A stretch of DNA of 64,000 nucleotides from Caballeronia sp. TF1N1 (GTDB lineage Bacteria; Pseudomonadota; Gammaproteobacteria; Burkholderiales; Burkholderiaceae). Under the pieces are notes generated by a model, which had not been told where the DNA came from, made no database searches, and saw nothing but the letters and a program-made list of their open reading frames with translations. Location of the stretch: positions 1,302,001 through 1,366,000 of the forward strand of contig NZ_CP084626.1 in the NCBI RefSeq assembly GCF_022878925.1, read 5' to 3'. The translations under genes and the position numbers were made by a program. Each line of letters opens with the position of its first letter. Within the stretch, counting starts at the first letter, position 1. Of the stretch, positions 37,702 to 45,438 are shown piece after piece.

Positions 37702-38493
37702 ATGGTCAGTCTATCGACGTTGCTGTGCGTGGGGTTCGCCACGCTCATCATCGCTGCATTGCCGGTCGTGTTGTACAAGCTCGCGAGGCCGCGTTTTCAG
37801 CTCGTGCCGCGCGAGGCGATACTCGGCATTGCCGTGTTTGCGCTTTTCGCCATGGTGATCGAGCGCGCGCTGCACGGCTTCATGCTGGGCAATCCGGCCA
37901 CGTCCGCTTGGCTGATGAATCCCGCGGTCTTCGTGGTCTATGGCGCCATCACTGCGGGCCTGTGCGAGGAAGTGGGCCGCTTCCTGGCGATGAAGTGGCT
38001 CATCTCGCGCGAGCCCGGCGCGCTCGATCGTCCCGGTCCGGCGCTCGGTTACGGCATCGGACATGGCGGCGCGGAGGCGTGGATCGTCGGCGTGCTCGTA
38101 CAGGCGCAATGGATCGTGTATGCGATCCTGGCCAACAACGGTACGCTCGATGCGCATTTCGAAAGCGCGCCGCTCGATGCAGTAGCGCGTATTCACTTGG
38201 TGCTGATGAGTCTCTCGCCTGTGTCGGCGGCTATCTTCGTGGTCGAGCGGGCGAGTGCGTTTGCCTTCCAGCTCGGCTTTTCGGCACTGATGTGGCAGAT
38301 GCTGCGCGAACGGTCACGTCATGCGCTTGGCGTGCTGATTGCGGCCCACGCGCTCGTCGGCATGCCGGCCGCGCTCTTTCAAGCGCGCCTGATTCCGCTC
38401 GCCGCCGCCGATGCCGTGTATCTCGTGCTCGGCGTGATCGTCACCGTGGCGCTCGTGCGCTACTATCGCGCCGCAGTTACGCGCCAATCCTGA
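37702..38493 (+). CDS. YhfC-family putative glutamic intramembrane protease
   Basis: A 263-residue membrane protein with about eight helices. It carries the paired motifs of the YhfC branch of CPBP-like intramembrane proteases: EExxR as CEEVGRF (Glu89, Glu90, Arg93) and GxGHGxxE as GIGHGGAEAW (His121, Glu125). These are the expected catalytic residues. The ATG follows the ptxS stop directly (TGA then ATG, no gap), implying coupling. Substrates are unknown, and why it sits after ptxS is unclear. Confidence 0.82.
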   Translation: MVSLSTLLCVGFATLIIAALPVVLYKLARPRFQLVPREAILGIAVFALFAMVIERALHGFMLGNPATSAWLMNPAVFVVYGAITAGLCEEVGRFLAMKWLISREPGALDRPGPALGYGIGHGGAEAWIVGVLVQAQWIVYAILANNGTLDAHFESAPLDAVARIHLVLMSLSPVSAAIFVVERASAFAFQLGFSALMWQMLRERSRHALGVLIAAHALVGMPAALFQARLIPLAAADAVYLVLGVIVTVALVRYYRAAVTRQS

Positions 38494-38507
38494 TTCATCG
38501 AGTATCC

Positions 38508-38873
38508 ATGGACGACTACCAGTACGACTGCCCGAGCGCGGACATCGACACGCTTGCGCACGTCATCAGCGATCTCTTCCCCGAACAGACGCAATTTGCC
38601 GAACGCCTCGACGACGAAGGCCGTACCTCGCTGACGATTCATTACATCGCGATGCGTTTCGGTTCGACGGCGCGGCGCATTGCCATCGACGTGCGTTTCG
38701 ATGCTGCCGCGCTGGCACGGTATCGAGCCATGCCGGTGAGGATGCATGCTCGAAGCTATGCAGTGTTACGTGCCTATGTGGAGGCGACGCTGGGTTCGCT
38801 GGAAGAAGCATACGCGAATGGCGAGGCGGTCCCGCGGCAGCTTGAAATCGAGATGGGAGAGGATTTCGCGTGA
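38508..38873 (+). CDS. Hypothetical 121-residue protein
   Basis: A soluble 121-residue protein, 14 bases after the yhfC-like stop and likely in the same transcript. It has no signal peptide and a mixed alpha/beta look, with LTIHYIAMRF and RRIAIDVRFDAAALARYRAMP in the middle and a helical, acidic C-terminus. It resembles small conserved hypotheticals of Burkholderia; I cannot name a family with certainty. An ATG at 38508 is the only sensible start. Confidence 0.7.
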   Translation: MDDYQYDCPSADIDTLAHVISDLFPEQTQFAERLDDEGRTSLTIHYIAMRFGSTARRIAIDVRFDAAALARYRAMPVRMHARSYAVLRAYVEATLGSLEEAYANGEAVPRQLEIEMGEDFA

Positions 38874-38884
38874 AGGGGCAGGTC

Positions 38885-39252
38885 GCATTCTGTATGCCGA
38901 CAGGTTGCGTTTTGTATTCGAGATTTGAGCGAGGTGGGGCGGAACGGGTGATCGATTCAGATGCGGGTTGGCTGTTCGCTTTCGCATCTTGTACTCGGAT
39001 GTGCGTGCGCTATGCGGCTGTCCGCGTCGGATGCGGCTATCTGAATTCTGTATGCCACGCCTTGGCATTTCGCATACAAAGTCTGCGTGGATTTATTGAA
39101 CCTGGTTGAGGCTGTCTTCGGCATACGTGCGATTTGAATTCCGTATGCCACGCTCCCGCACTTTGCTTTCTCATCCTGCACGCTCGTTGAGGCCATCCCC
39201 GTCAAACGCAGCAACTTGCATGCTGCGTGCCGCGCCCCTGCATACCGCATTC
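38885..39252. repeat. Cluster of a 13-base GNAT-N5-ATNC dyad motif in 22-base pairs
   Basis: The 377-base gap 38874-39250 has no gene but holds at least ten copies of a 13-base motif, consensus GNATNYYGYATNC. Copies start at 38885, 38907, 38984, 39043, 39065, 39114, 39136, 39158, 39218 and 39240. Start-to-start spacing is 22 in 38885/38907, 39043/39065, 39114/39136/39158 and 39218/39240. All share orientation by the YYGY centre except 39114, which is the least exact. The dyad arms GCAT/ATGC suggest binding by a dimer, on one helix face at two turns. Confidence 0.8.
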
Positions 39253-39679
39253 AAACTTCGCGATAAACCTTGGCGAAGCGCGCCGCCTTCACGACGCCAT
39301 AGTCGCCCGGCGCATACTGCATGACCCAATCGCCCGCCTCGCCGGTGAGCACGTCGCCATTGTCTGACCGCGCGATGGAAAAAGGCTCATGCATCTCCCG
39401 CGCAAGAACTACGCTCGGCTTGTTGCGGTAGGTTCCAGCCTCGCCATGCGCGATGCCGCCTTCCGGCACGTACTTGGGATCGAACCGGTCACGCGACACG
39501 ACCCAGCGTTCACCCGTCGCGCCAGTCACGATAGCGTCGCCGGGCGCATAGCGATTCGGGCCTTCCAGACTCATCAGCTCGCCAGGCGCAGCGGCGAATT
39601 CCACGGTCACGGCTTCGTCCTTGACGACGCGGCGCGCGGCAGCATCTGTTGTGAGATCGAGGCGGGATAGATAGAGCAT
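39251..39679 (-). CDS. PGDYG-domain protein
   Basis: A 142-residue soluble protein ending QYAPGDYGVVKAARFAKVYREV, which contains the PGDYG signature that names a small domain family of unknown function. An internal copy of related sequence, YAPGDAIVTGATGERWVVSRDRF, lies about 70 residues earlier, so the protein may be two similar halves. I start at the ATG at 39679; there is no clear RBS, and an ATG 20 codons upstream is possible. The last bases overlap the dyad-motif cluster. Confidence 0.8.
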   Translation of the reverse strand: MLYLSRLDLTTDAAARRVVKDEAVTVEFAAAPGELMSLEGPNRYAPGDAIVTGATGERWVVSRDRFDPKYVPEGGIAHGEAGTYRNKPSVVLAREMHEPFSIARSDNGDVLTGEAGDWVMQYAPGDYGVVKAARFAKVYREV

Positions 39680-39840
39680 GATTAGTCGGCCAATGCGGTT
39701 GCGGTGCGGGATCGTAACGGCAATCGGATGATTTTGCATCCAGAATACGAAAAACCCGCTTCGTTCGCCATGATGACGCCCGATGCGGGTTTTGGCAAAG
39801 CTGCCGAATGCCAAGCATTCAAGCGCTTACGCGCTGCGGC

Positions 39841-40359
39841 TTAAGGCTTCGTCGTCGATGCCGGTTGTGCTGCGCCCGCGCGCGACGGATGACGAGCGCG
39901 TGCATTCTTTGCGCGATCATGATGCTCTTGACGGAAGCTCGTATCGGCAAGCTTCTTCTGCTCCGGCGAAAGGCTTGCGTAAAGCGGCTCGAAAGCCTCG
40001 ACCAGACGTTTCGTGCCGTCTGCATTGGCCTGCGTGATCTGCTCGTATTGCTTCATGTCATCGAGCGCGGACATGGTGTCGCGCTGTGCAATGCGCTGGC
40101 GGTACAGATCGCCCACCGTGTGCGCGTTGTCGCGCATCACGTCGGCGAACTTCGACCACTGATCTTCCTGCTGCGATGTGATCTTGAGGCTTGCATGCAA
40201 TTGGGCGATACGTTCTTCCACGCGAGCTTCGCGCTTCGTGGCGCCGGGCGCCGATGCCGCCGTCGTGGCGGAGGCAGATGCCGCGGAGGGAGCCGCGGTC
40301 TGTGCGAACGCGGCGCTAAGCATGCAAGATGCCGCCAGTGCTACGAATGTTTTTTTCAT
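39841..40359 (-). CDS. Periplasmic LTXXQ-motif (Spy/CpxP-like) protein
   Basis: A 172-residue protein with a Sec signal peptide (MKKTFVALAASCMLSAAFAQ). An Ala/Ser-rich linker follows, then a helical region with ERIAQLHASLKITSQQEDQWSKF and LYASLSPEQKKLAD. The LSPEQ is the LTXXQ motif of the Spy/CpxP family of periplasmic chaperones, which respond to envelope stress. The C-terminus is basic. It stands alone. Confidence 0.82.
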   Translation of the reverse strand: MKKTFVALAASCMLSAAFAQTAAPSAASASATTAASAPGATKREARVEERIAQLHASLKITSQQEDQWSKFADVMRDNAHTVGDLYRQRIAQRDTMSALDDMKQYEQITQANADGTKRLVEAFEPLYASLSPEQKKLADTSFRQEHHDRAKNARARHPSRAGAAQPASTTKP

Positions 40360-40574
40360 TCCGAAACCTTAGTCGAAGTAAGAGAAAGCGCGCTTGCTGG
40401 TTGATCTCAGTCAAGGCAGAAACGTCGTCGGCGGTTATTAGTAACACGCCTGCCTGACAATTCGCCTCGATTGCCACAACTGCTTACATCCGATACTTCT
40501 CTGGAAAATTCCGTCAAGGAAGCTCAAGCAAGATCGGGCGGTGACGTCGGCGATAATCCTGCTTGCGGCCGATT

Positions 40575-40587
40575 GCATACCGCATGC
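40575..40587. repeat. Isolated dyad motif upstream of the Lrp/AsnC gene
   Basis: GCATACCGCATGC, a perfect GCAT-N5-ATGC. A looser copy, GCATAACGCAATAC, starts at 40600. It lies about 58 bases before the Lrp/AsnC start. Confidence 0.65.
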
Positions 40588-40644
40588 GGCACACAAAACG
40601 CATAACGCAATACAAACGCCAAACATCACAGCGAGAAGGACGAC

Positions 40645-41100
40645 ATGAGACCCCCGCGCCTCGACCAGCTCGACGACATCGACCGTAACCTCGTCGCGCT
40701 ATTGCAGACGAACGCACGTGAAAGCGTTGCCGATCTCGCTCGTCAGCTGGGCGTGGCGCGCACAACAGTCATCGCGCGCATGGCGCGGCTCGAAAAGAAC
40801 AACGTGATAGCGGGCTACGGCGTACGGCTAGGGCAAGACGTGCTCGACGCCAGTATTCAGGCTTACGTCGGCATCAAGCTCGCGCCAAAGTTCGGCCGCG
40901 ACGTGCAGAAACGCTTCGCGCGCATGCCGGAGATGCAACTGCTTTGCGCGGTAAGCGGCGAGTTCGATTACGTCGCTTGGTTGCGTGCGGACTCGCCCGA
41001 TCGCCTGAACGACTTGCTCGATCAAATCGGCGCACTGGAAGGTGTGGAACGCACCACCACCTCGATCATTCTGGCGCGCAAGATCGACCGTTCGAGTTAG
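40645..41100 (+). CDS. Lrp/AsnC-family transcriptional regulator
   Basis: A 151-residue Lrp/AsnC protein with N-terminal helix-turn-helix (LDDIDRNLVALLQTNARESVADLARQLGVARTTVIARMARLE) and C-terminal RAM ligand-binding domain (AYVGIKLAPKFGRDVQKRFARMPEMQLLCAVSGEFDYVAWL). It precedes a saccharopine-dehydrogenase-like gene by 156 bases on the same strand and probably controls it in response to an amino acid such as lysine. An octameric regulator of this kind can bind regularly spaced sites. Confidence 0.93.
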   Translation: MRPPRLDQLDDIDRNLVALLQTNARESVADLARQLGVARTTVIARMARLEKNNVIAGYGVRLGQDVLDASIQAYVGIKLAPKFGRDVQKRFARMPEMQLLCAVSGEFDYVAWLRADSPDRLNDLLDQIGALEGVERTTTSIILARKIDRSS

Positions 41101-41256
41101 GACGATACAAAACGCAGCGGAATATCGTCAAAACGTCGAAAATTATCGTCAATACGCATCATTTTGCGTCTAGGATCAAATTTCGTCGGTCCCTAAACTG
41201 TATTCAGCATGCCTTCCCAGGCGACACAAAATGCAAAATACACTAGGAGAACAACG

Positions 41257-42375
41257 ATGAAAGTAGCGTTAGTCGGCGCCGGATTGATCGGCAAGAGCAT
41301 CGCCCACTTGCTTCGTGACACAGGAGACTTCGAAGTCGTTGCATTCGATCGCGACGAACAGGCGCTCACCGCGCTCGAAGCGGAGGGAATCGCGACTCGC
41401 CGCGTCGATTCCGCCGAGACGCCAGCGCTGCGTCAGGCGCTCCACGGCTTCGACGCACTCGTCAACGCCTTGCCGTATTACCTTGCCATCAGCGTTGCAT
41501 CGGCGGCCAAGGCGGCGGGCGTCCATTATTTCGATCTGACCGAGGACGTGCGCGCAACGCATGCAATTCGCGCCATCGCGGAGGGTTCGGACGTGGCCTT
41601 CATGCCGCAGTGCGGGCTTGCGCCGGGTTTCATCGGCATCGTCGCGCATGATCTGGCCGAGCGGCTCGATAACGTGCGCGAAGTGAAAATGCGCGTCGGT
41701 GCGCTGCCCGAGTTTCCGACCAATGCGCTCAAATACAACCTGACATGGAGCATCGACGGACTCATCAACGAGTACTGTCAGCCATGCGAGGCGATCCGCG
41801 ATGGCCGCACGCAATGGGTCCAGCCGCTCGAAGGCGTCGAACATTTCTCGCTGGATGGCATCGAGTACGAGGCCTTCAATACTTCGGGCGGGCTCGGCAC
41901 GCTATGCGAGACGCTGGCGGGCAAGGTGGAATCGCTCGACTACAAGTCGGTTCGATACCCCGGCCATCGCGATCTGATGAAGTTCCTCCTCGACGATCTG
42001 CGCATGTCGACCGATCGCGACGGTCTCAAGGCAATGCTCAAGCGAGCGGTGCCATCGACTTCGCAGGACGTGGTGCTGATCTTCGTCACGGTAACGGGCA
42101 TGCGCGGCGGCCCATCGGGACAACTCGTGCAGAACGTGTTCACGCGCAAGGTCTTTGCCAAGGAAGTCGGCGGCATGCCGATGAGCGCAATCCAGATCAC
42201 GACGGCGGGCGCCATCTGTGCCGAGCTCGATCTGTTCCGCGAAGGCGTGCTGCCGCAAAGCGGGTTCGTGCGTCAGGAGCAGGTGCCGCTCGCAGCGTTT
42301 TTGAATAACCGTTTTGGAAAGCTCTATCAAGGCGCGAATATGGTATCGAGCGCGCCGCGGATGGCGACGCTCTGA
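41257..42375 (+). CDS. Saccharopine-dehydrogenase-family amino-acid dehydrogenase
   Basis: A 372-residue NAD(P)-dependent enzyme of the saccharopine dehydrogenase / L-lysine 6-dehydrogenase family. The Rossmann motif is VALVGAGLIGKSIAHLL, and the body has NALPYYLAISVASAAKAAGVHYFDLTED and MPQCGLAPGFIGIVAHDLAE. The downstream SGGLGTLCETLAGKVESLDYKSVRYPGH is typical of the family. Exact substrate is not certain; lysine or a related diamino acid is likely. TAGGAGA precedes ATG 41257. The upstream Lrp/AsnC gene is a likely regulator. Confidence 0.83.
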   Translation: MKVALVGAGLIGKSIAHLLRDTGDFEVVAFDRDEQALTALEAEGIATRRVDSAETPALRQALHGFDALVNALPYYLAISVASAAKAAGVHYFDLTEDVRATHAIRAIAEGSDVAFMPQCGLAPGFIGIVAHDLAERLDNVREVKMRVGALPEFPTNALKYNLTWSIDGLINEYCQPCEAIRDGRTQWVQPLEGVEHFSLDGIEYEAFNTSGGLGTLCETLAGKVESLDYKSVRYPGHRDLMKFLLDDLRMSTDRDGLKAMLKRAVPSTSQDVVLIFVTVTGMRGGPSGQLVQNVFTRKVFAKEVGGMPMSAIQITTAGAICAELDLFREGVLPQSGFVRQEQVPLAAFLNNRFGKLYQGANMVSSAPRMATL

Positions 42376-42467
42376 ACCAGCCACTTCCGATACGCCTCGT
42401 CGGTTTGCGAGGCAATAACGGACATGGGAACGGGCATGAGAACGAACATGAAAACAGCGCCACTTCA

Positions 42468-42480
42468 GCATTTTGCATGC
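42468..42480. repeat. Dyad motif between convergent genes
   Basis: GCATTTTGCATGC, a perfect GCAT-N5-ATGC, lies 14 bases before the antiporter stop and 93 after the dehydrogenase stop. Confidence 0.7.
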
Positions 42481-42493
42481 ACGCTGCCACACC

Positions 42494-43807
42494 TCAAGCC
42501 TGATCGATCACACGCTGATACCGCTTCATCAAGGGCGTCGCCGTGACGCCATGAATGATCACCGACGCCACGATCACCGCGATGACAAGCGGAACGAGCG
42601 GCTTGGCCACGTCCTTCGGCGCCTGCTCGATTGCATACAAGAGATAGTAGAACGAGCCGACACCGCGTATGCCGAACCAGCTCATCAGCCGCCGTTGCGC
42701 GCCATGTGCGCCCGATCCGATGAGCGATGCCTCCACCGATAGCGGCCGCGCCACGAAGAACAGGCAGCCGATCAGCAAGGCCGCTTGCCACGTGAATAGC
42801 TCACGCCAGATAGTGGCGAGCACGGCGCCGACCATCAGCATGATCGCGACTTCGGCGATACGTTCCAGTTCGATCGTGAAGCCATGCACGCGCTCGGCCA
42901 TGAAGGCGTGCGCGCGGGCCGGGTCGGATGCGGTGGCGCCGACATCGTCGGCGTCGATCGTGCCGACCGCTTCGCGCGCGGACTTGTCGCCGCTCGCTTT
43001 CTGTTCCACGCGTCGCATGGCGAGTCCCGCCGCGAACACGGCGAGAAACGCATACGTGTGCAGCAATTCGGCCACGCCATACGACAAGGCGATCAGTCCT
43101 AGCGCATAAAAACCTTCCGGACCGAGCGCCTGTCCGTGGCGCGTGCGCAGATAAGCCACGAGCCGCACAGCCAGTTCCCCGAGGAACCAGCCGCTGCCGA
43201 GCGCGCCGGCAATGCCCCACAAAGCCTGCAACGCGAAGCTCCAATGCAGCACCGCTGCGGGCGACGCCTCGAAACGGCATACCGCGATGCCGAGCAGCGC
43301 GAAGGGCAACGCGATGCCATCGTTCAGTCCGCCTTCGCCCGTCAGCGAAAAGCGCAACAAGTCGATGTCGCCAGGCTTTTCGACCTGGACATCATGGGCG
43401 AGCACGGGGTCGGTCGGCGCGAGCATCGCGGCGAGCAGCAGCGAAGGCCCCCAGCTGAAGCCGAGCACATACACGCAAAAGACGGTGAGCAGGGCGACGG
43501 TCAAGACCATCGCGACCACGCCGAGCCGTAGCGGCAGTATCCAGATGCGGTCCGTGGGCGGCACGCGCAGACGCAAACCGATGGCAAAGAGCGACGCGAG
43601 CATCGCGACTTCGGTGATGCGTCGCAAAACCGTGGCGTCGGTCGCGAGATCGAAATGCAGCATGTTCGCCGCGCCCGGCCCCAGCACGAAGCCAATGGCG
43701 AGGTAGCACATCGCGGTGCTGATCGGCAAATGCCGGAATGTCGAACTGGCGAGCCCCATGAAAATGAGCACGCCGCCGACGATGAGAAACCACATCGTCT
43801 CGGTCAT
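42494..43807 (-). CDS. Cation:proton antiporter (CPA1/NhaP-like)
   Basis: A 437-residue integral membrane protein with about 12 helices. The family signature MLAPTDPVLAHDVQV contains the TDP ion-binding motif, and LTGEGGLNDGIALPFALLGIA follows, with the Asp/Glu pattern of CPA1 Na+(K+)/H+ exchangers. A cytoplasmic loop near 285-320 (SGDKSAREAVGTIDADD) is hydrophilic. ATG 43807 follows AGGG; a longer frame in the intergenic motif region is unlikely. Ion selectivity is not predictable. It is divergent from a flavin disulfide reductase gene. Confidence 0.9.
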   Translation of the reverse strand: MTETMWFLIVGGVLIFMGLASSTFRHLPISTAMCYLAIGFVLGPGAANMLHFDLATDATVLRRITEVAMLASLFAIGLRLRVPPTDRIWILPLRLGVVAMVLTVALLTVFCVYVLGFSWGPSLLLAAMLAPTDPVLAHDVQVEKPGDIDLLRFSLTGEGGLNDGIALPFALLGIAVCRFEASPAAVLHWSFALQALWGIAGALGSGWFLGELAVRLVAYLRTRHGQALGPEGFYALGLIALSYGVAELLHTYAFLAVFAAGLAMRRVEQKASGDKSAREAVGTIDADDVGATASDPARAHAFMAERVHGFTIELERIAEVAIMLMVGAVLATIWRELFTWQAALLIGCLFFVARPLSVEASLIGSGAHGAQRRLMSWFGIRGVGSFYYLLYAIEQAPKDVAKPLVPLVIAVIVASVIIHGVTATPLMKRYQRVIDQA

Positions 43808-43862
43808 GGAAGCCCTGTTCGATTGTTTCGAGGATGGCGGGGAGCCGTTTGGATCCTCGGTT

Positions 43863-43996
43863 GCATTCTGCATGCAGGATCAATGCAAGCGGCTGAGAAG
43901 ACAACAGCAAGCACGTCACATGCCCATGCTTGCAGCAAACCTGCTCGGGCCCGACGATCCGCGTAATATTGGGCGGCCCATTTGCGTTTTGCATGC
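43863..43996. repeat. Dyad motifs in the divergent antiporter/reductase promoter region
   Basis: GCATTCTGCATGC (43863-43875) is a perfect copy and GCGTTTTGCATGC (43984-43996) a near copy of the 13-base motif. Weaker candidates lie at 43911 and 43928. Both promoters lie in this 245-base gap. Confidence 0.65.
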
Positions 43997-44052
43997 TGTA
44001 TCCATTTGGTTCGGCGACACCGGTCCAGCGTGCGCAATCAGGAGATCAAGGC

Positions 44053-45435
44053 ATGTCACAGCACTTCGATGCGGTCGTCATCGGTACAGGTCAGGGCGGC
44101 TCGCCGCTCGCCGTGCGGCTGGCACAGAGCGGAAAACGAACCGCCGTGATCGAGCGGCATCTTTTTGGCGGCACGTGCGTGAATGTCGGCTGCACGCCGA
44201 CCAAGACCTATGTGGCGAGCGCGCGCGCCGCGCATGTGGCGCGCACGGCGGCAAAGTACGGCGTGATCGTCGGCGGCGACGTGAAAGTGGACATGGCGCG
44301 CGTCAAGGCGCGCAAGGACGAGGTCATCGCCGGATCGCGCAATGGCATCGAGGCGTGGCTGCGCGGCACGCACGACATCACCGTATTCGAGGGACACGGG
44401 CGCTTCACCGGTCCGCATGCGCTGCAAATCGAAGCCGCCGATGGCTCGAAGCAGGACATCGACGCGGACATGATCTTCATCAACACGGGCACGCGAGCGT
44501 CGGTGCCGAAGATCGACGGGCTCGACGGCGTGCCGTATCTCACGAATTCATCGATTCTCGAACTGACCGAAGTGCCCGAGCATCTCGTCATCGTGGGCGG
44601 CAGTTATATCGCGCTCGAATTCGGGCAGATGTTCCGACGCTTCGGCAGCCGCGTCACGCTTCTGGTACGCGGCGAGCGCATCCTTGCGCGCGAAGACGAG
44701 GACGTCGCGCTTGCGATGCAGGACGTGCTCCAGCGCGAAGGCATCGAGTTTCGCTTCGGCACGGAACCGCGTCGCGTAGACACGCAAAAGGGCGGCGTGC
44801 GAATCGTCACCGAGGGCGAAACGATCGATGCCTCGCATCTGCTGTTCGCCACCGGCCGCACGCCGAATACGGACGATCTCGGTCTGGAACACGCTGGCAT
44901 CGTGCCGGACAAGCACGGCATCATCGAAGTGGATGGGCAATTGCGTACGCGCGTCGAGGGCGTATGGGCGCTGGGCGACGTGAACGGACGCGGCGCGTTC
45001 ACGCACACGTCGTGGAACGATTACGAGATTATCGCGGCCAACTTGCTGGATGGCGAAACGCGCAGCGTCGATACCCGCATCATGGCTTACGCCGTGTTCG
45101 TCGATCCGCCGTTCGCGCGCGTCGGCATGAGCGAGGCGGAGGTCAGGAAGGACGGGCGTGAGGCGCTCATCGCCACGATGCCGATGTCGCGCGTGGGCCG
45201 CGCGAAGGAACGCGGCGAAACGGATGGCTTCATGAAGGCGCTCGTCGATGCCCGCACCGAGCGGATTCTAGGTGCGCAGATCTACGGCATCGAAGGCGAC
45301 GAGGTCATTCATACGTTCATCGACATTATGAATGCCGACGCTTCCTACAAGACGCTGCAACGCGCCATGCACATTCATCCGACGGTGAGCGAACTGGTGC
45401 CGACGCTTCTCGGCATGCTCAAGCCATTGAAGTGA
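44053..45435 (+). CDS. FAD-dependent pyridine nucleotide-disulfide oxidoreductase (mercuric reductase-like)
   Basis: A 460-residue class I flavin disulfide reductase. It has the FAD motif VVIGTGQGGSPLAVRLAQ, the redox-active CVNVGC in GGTCVNVGCTPTK (Cys43, Cys48), an NAD(P) domain with IVGGSYIALEFGQMFRRFG, and the C-terminal HPTVSELVPTLL. It lacks the C-terminal Cys pair and the N-terminal heavy-metal domain of MerA, so mercury reduction is doubtful. It belongs to the MerA-like/dihydrolipoamide-dehydrogenase-like proteins of unknown partner. ATG 44053 follows GGAG. Confidence 0.87.
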   Translation: MSQHFDAVVIGTGQGGSPLAVRLAQSGKRTAVIERHLFGGTCVNVGCTPTKTYVASARAAHVARTAAKYGVIVGGDVKVDMARVKARKDEVIAGSRNGIEAWLRGTHDITVFEGHGRFTGPHALQIEAADGSKQDIDADMIFINTGTRASVPKIDGLDGVPYLTNSSILELTEVPEHLVIVGGSYIALEFGQMFRRFGSRVTLLVRGERILAREDEDVALAMQDVLQREGIEFRFGTEPRRVDTQKGGVRIVTEGETIDASHLLFATGRTPNTDDLGLEHAGIVPDKHGIIEVDGQLRTRVEGVWALGDVNGRGAFTHTSWNDYEIIAANLLDGETRSVDTRIMAYAVFVDPPFARVGMSEAEVRKDGREALIATMPMSRVGRAKERGETDGFMKALVDARTERILGAQIYGIEGDEVIHTFIDIMNADASYKTLQRAMHIHPTVSELVPTLLGMLKPLK

Positions 45436-45438
45436 CTA

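Noticed and set aside
44053..45435. Mercury resistance (merA)
   Set aside because: No C-terminal Cys pair, no heavy-metal domain, and no merR/merT/merP genes around it.
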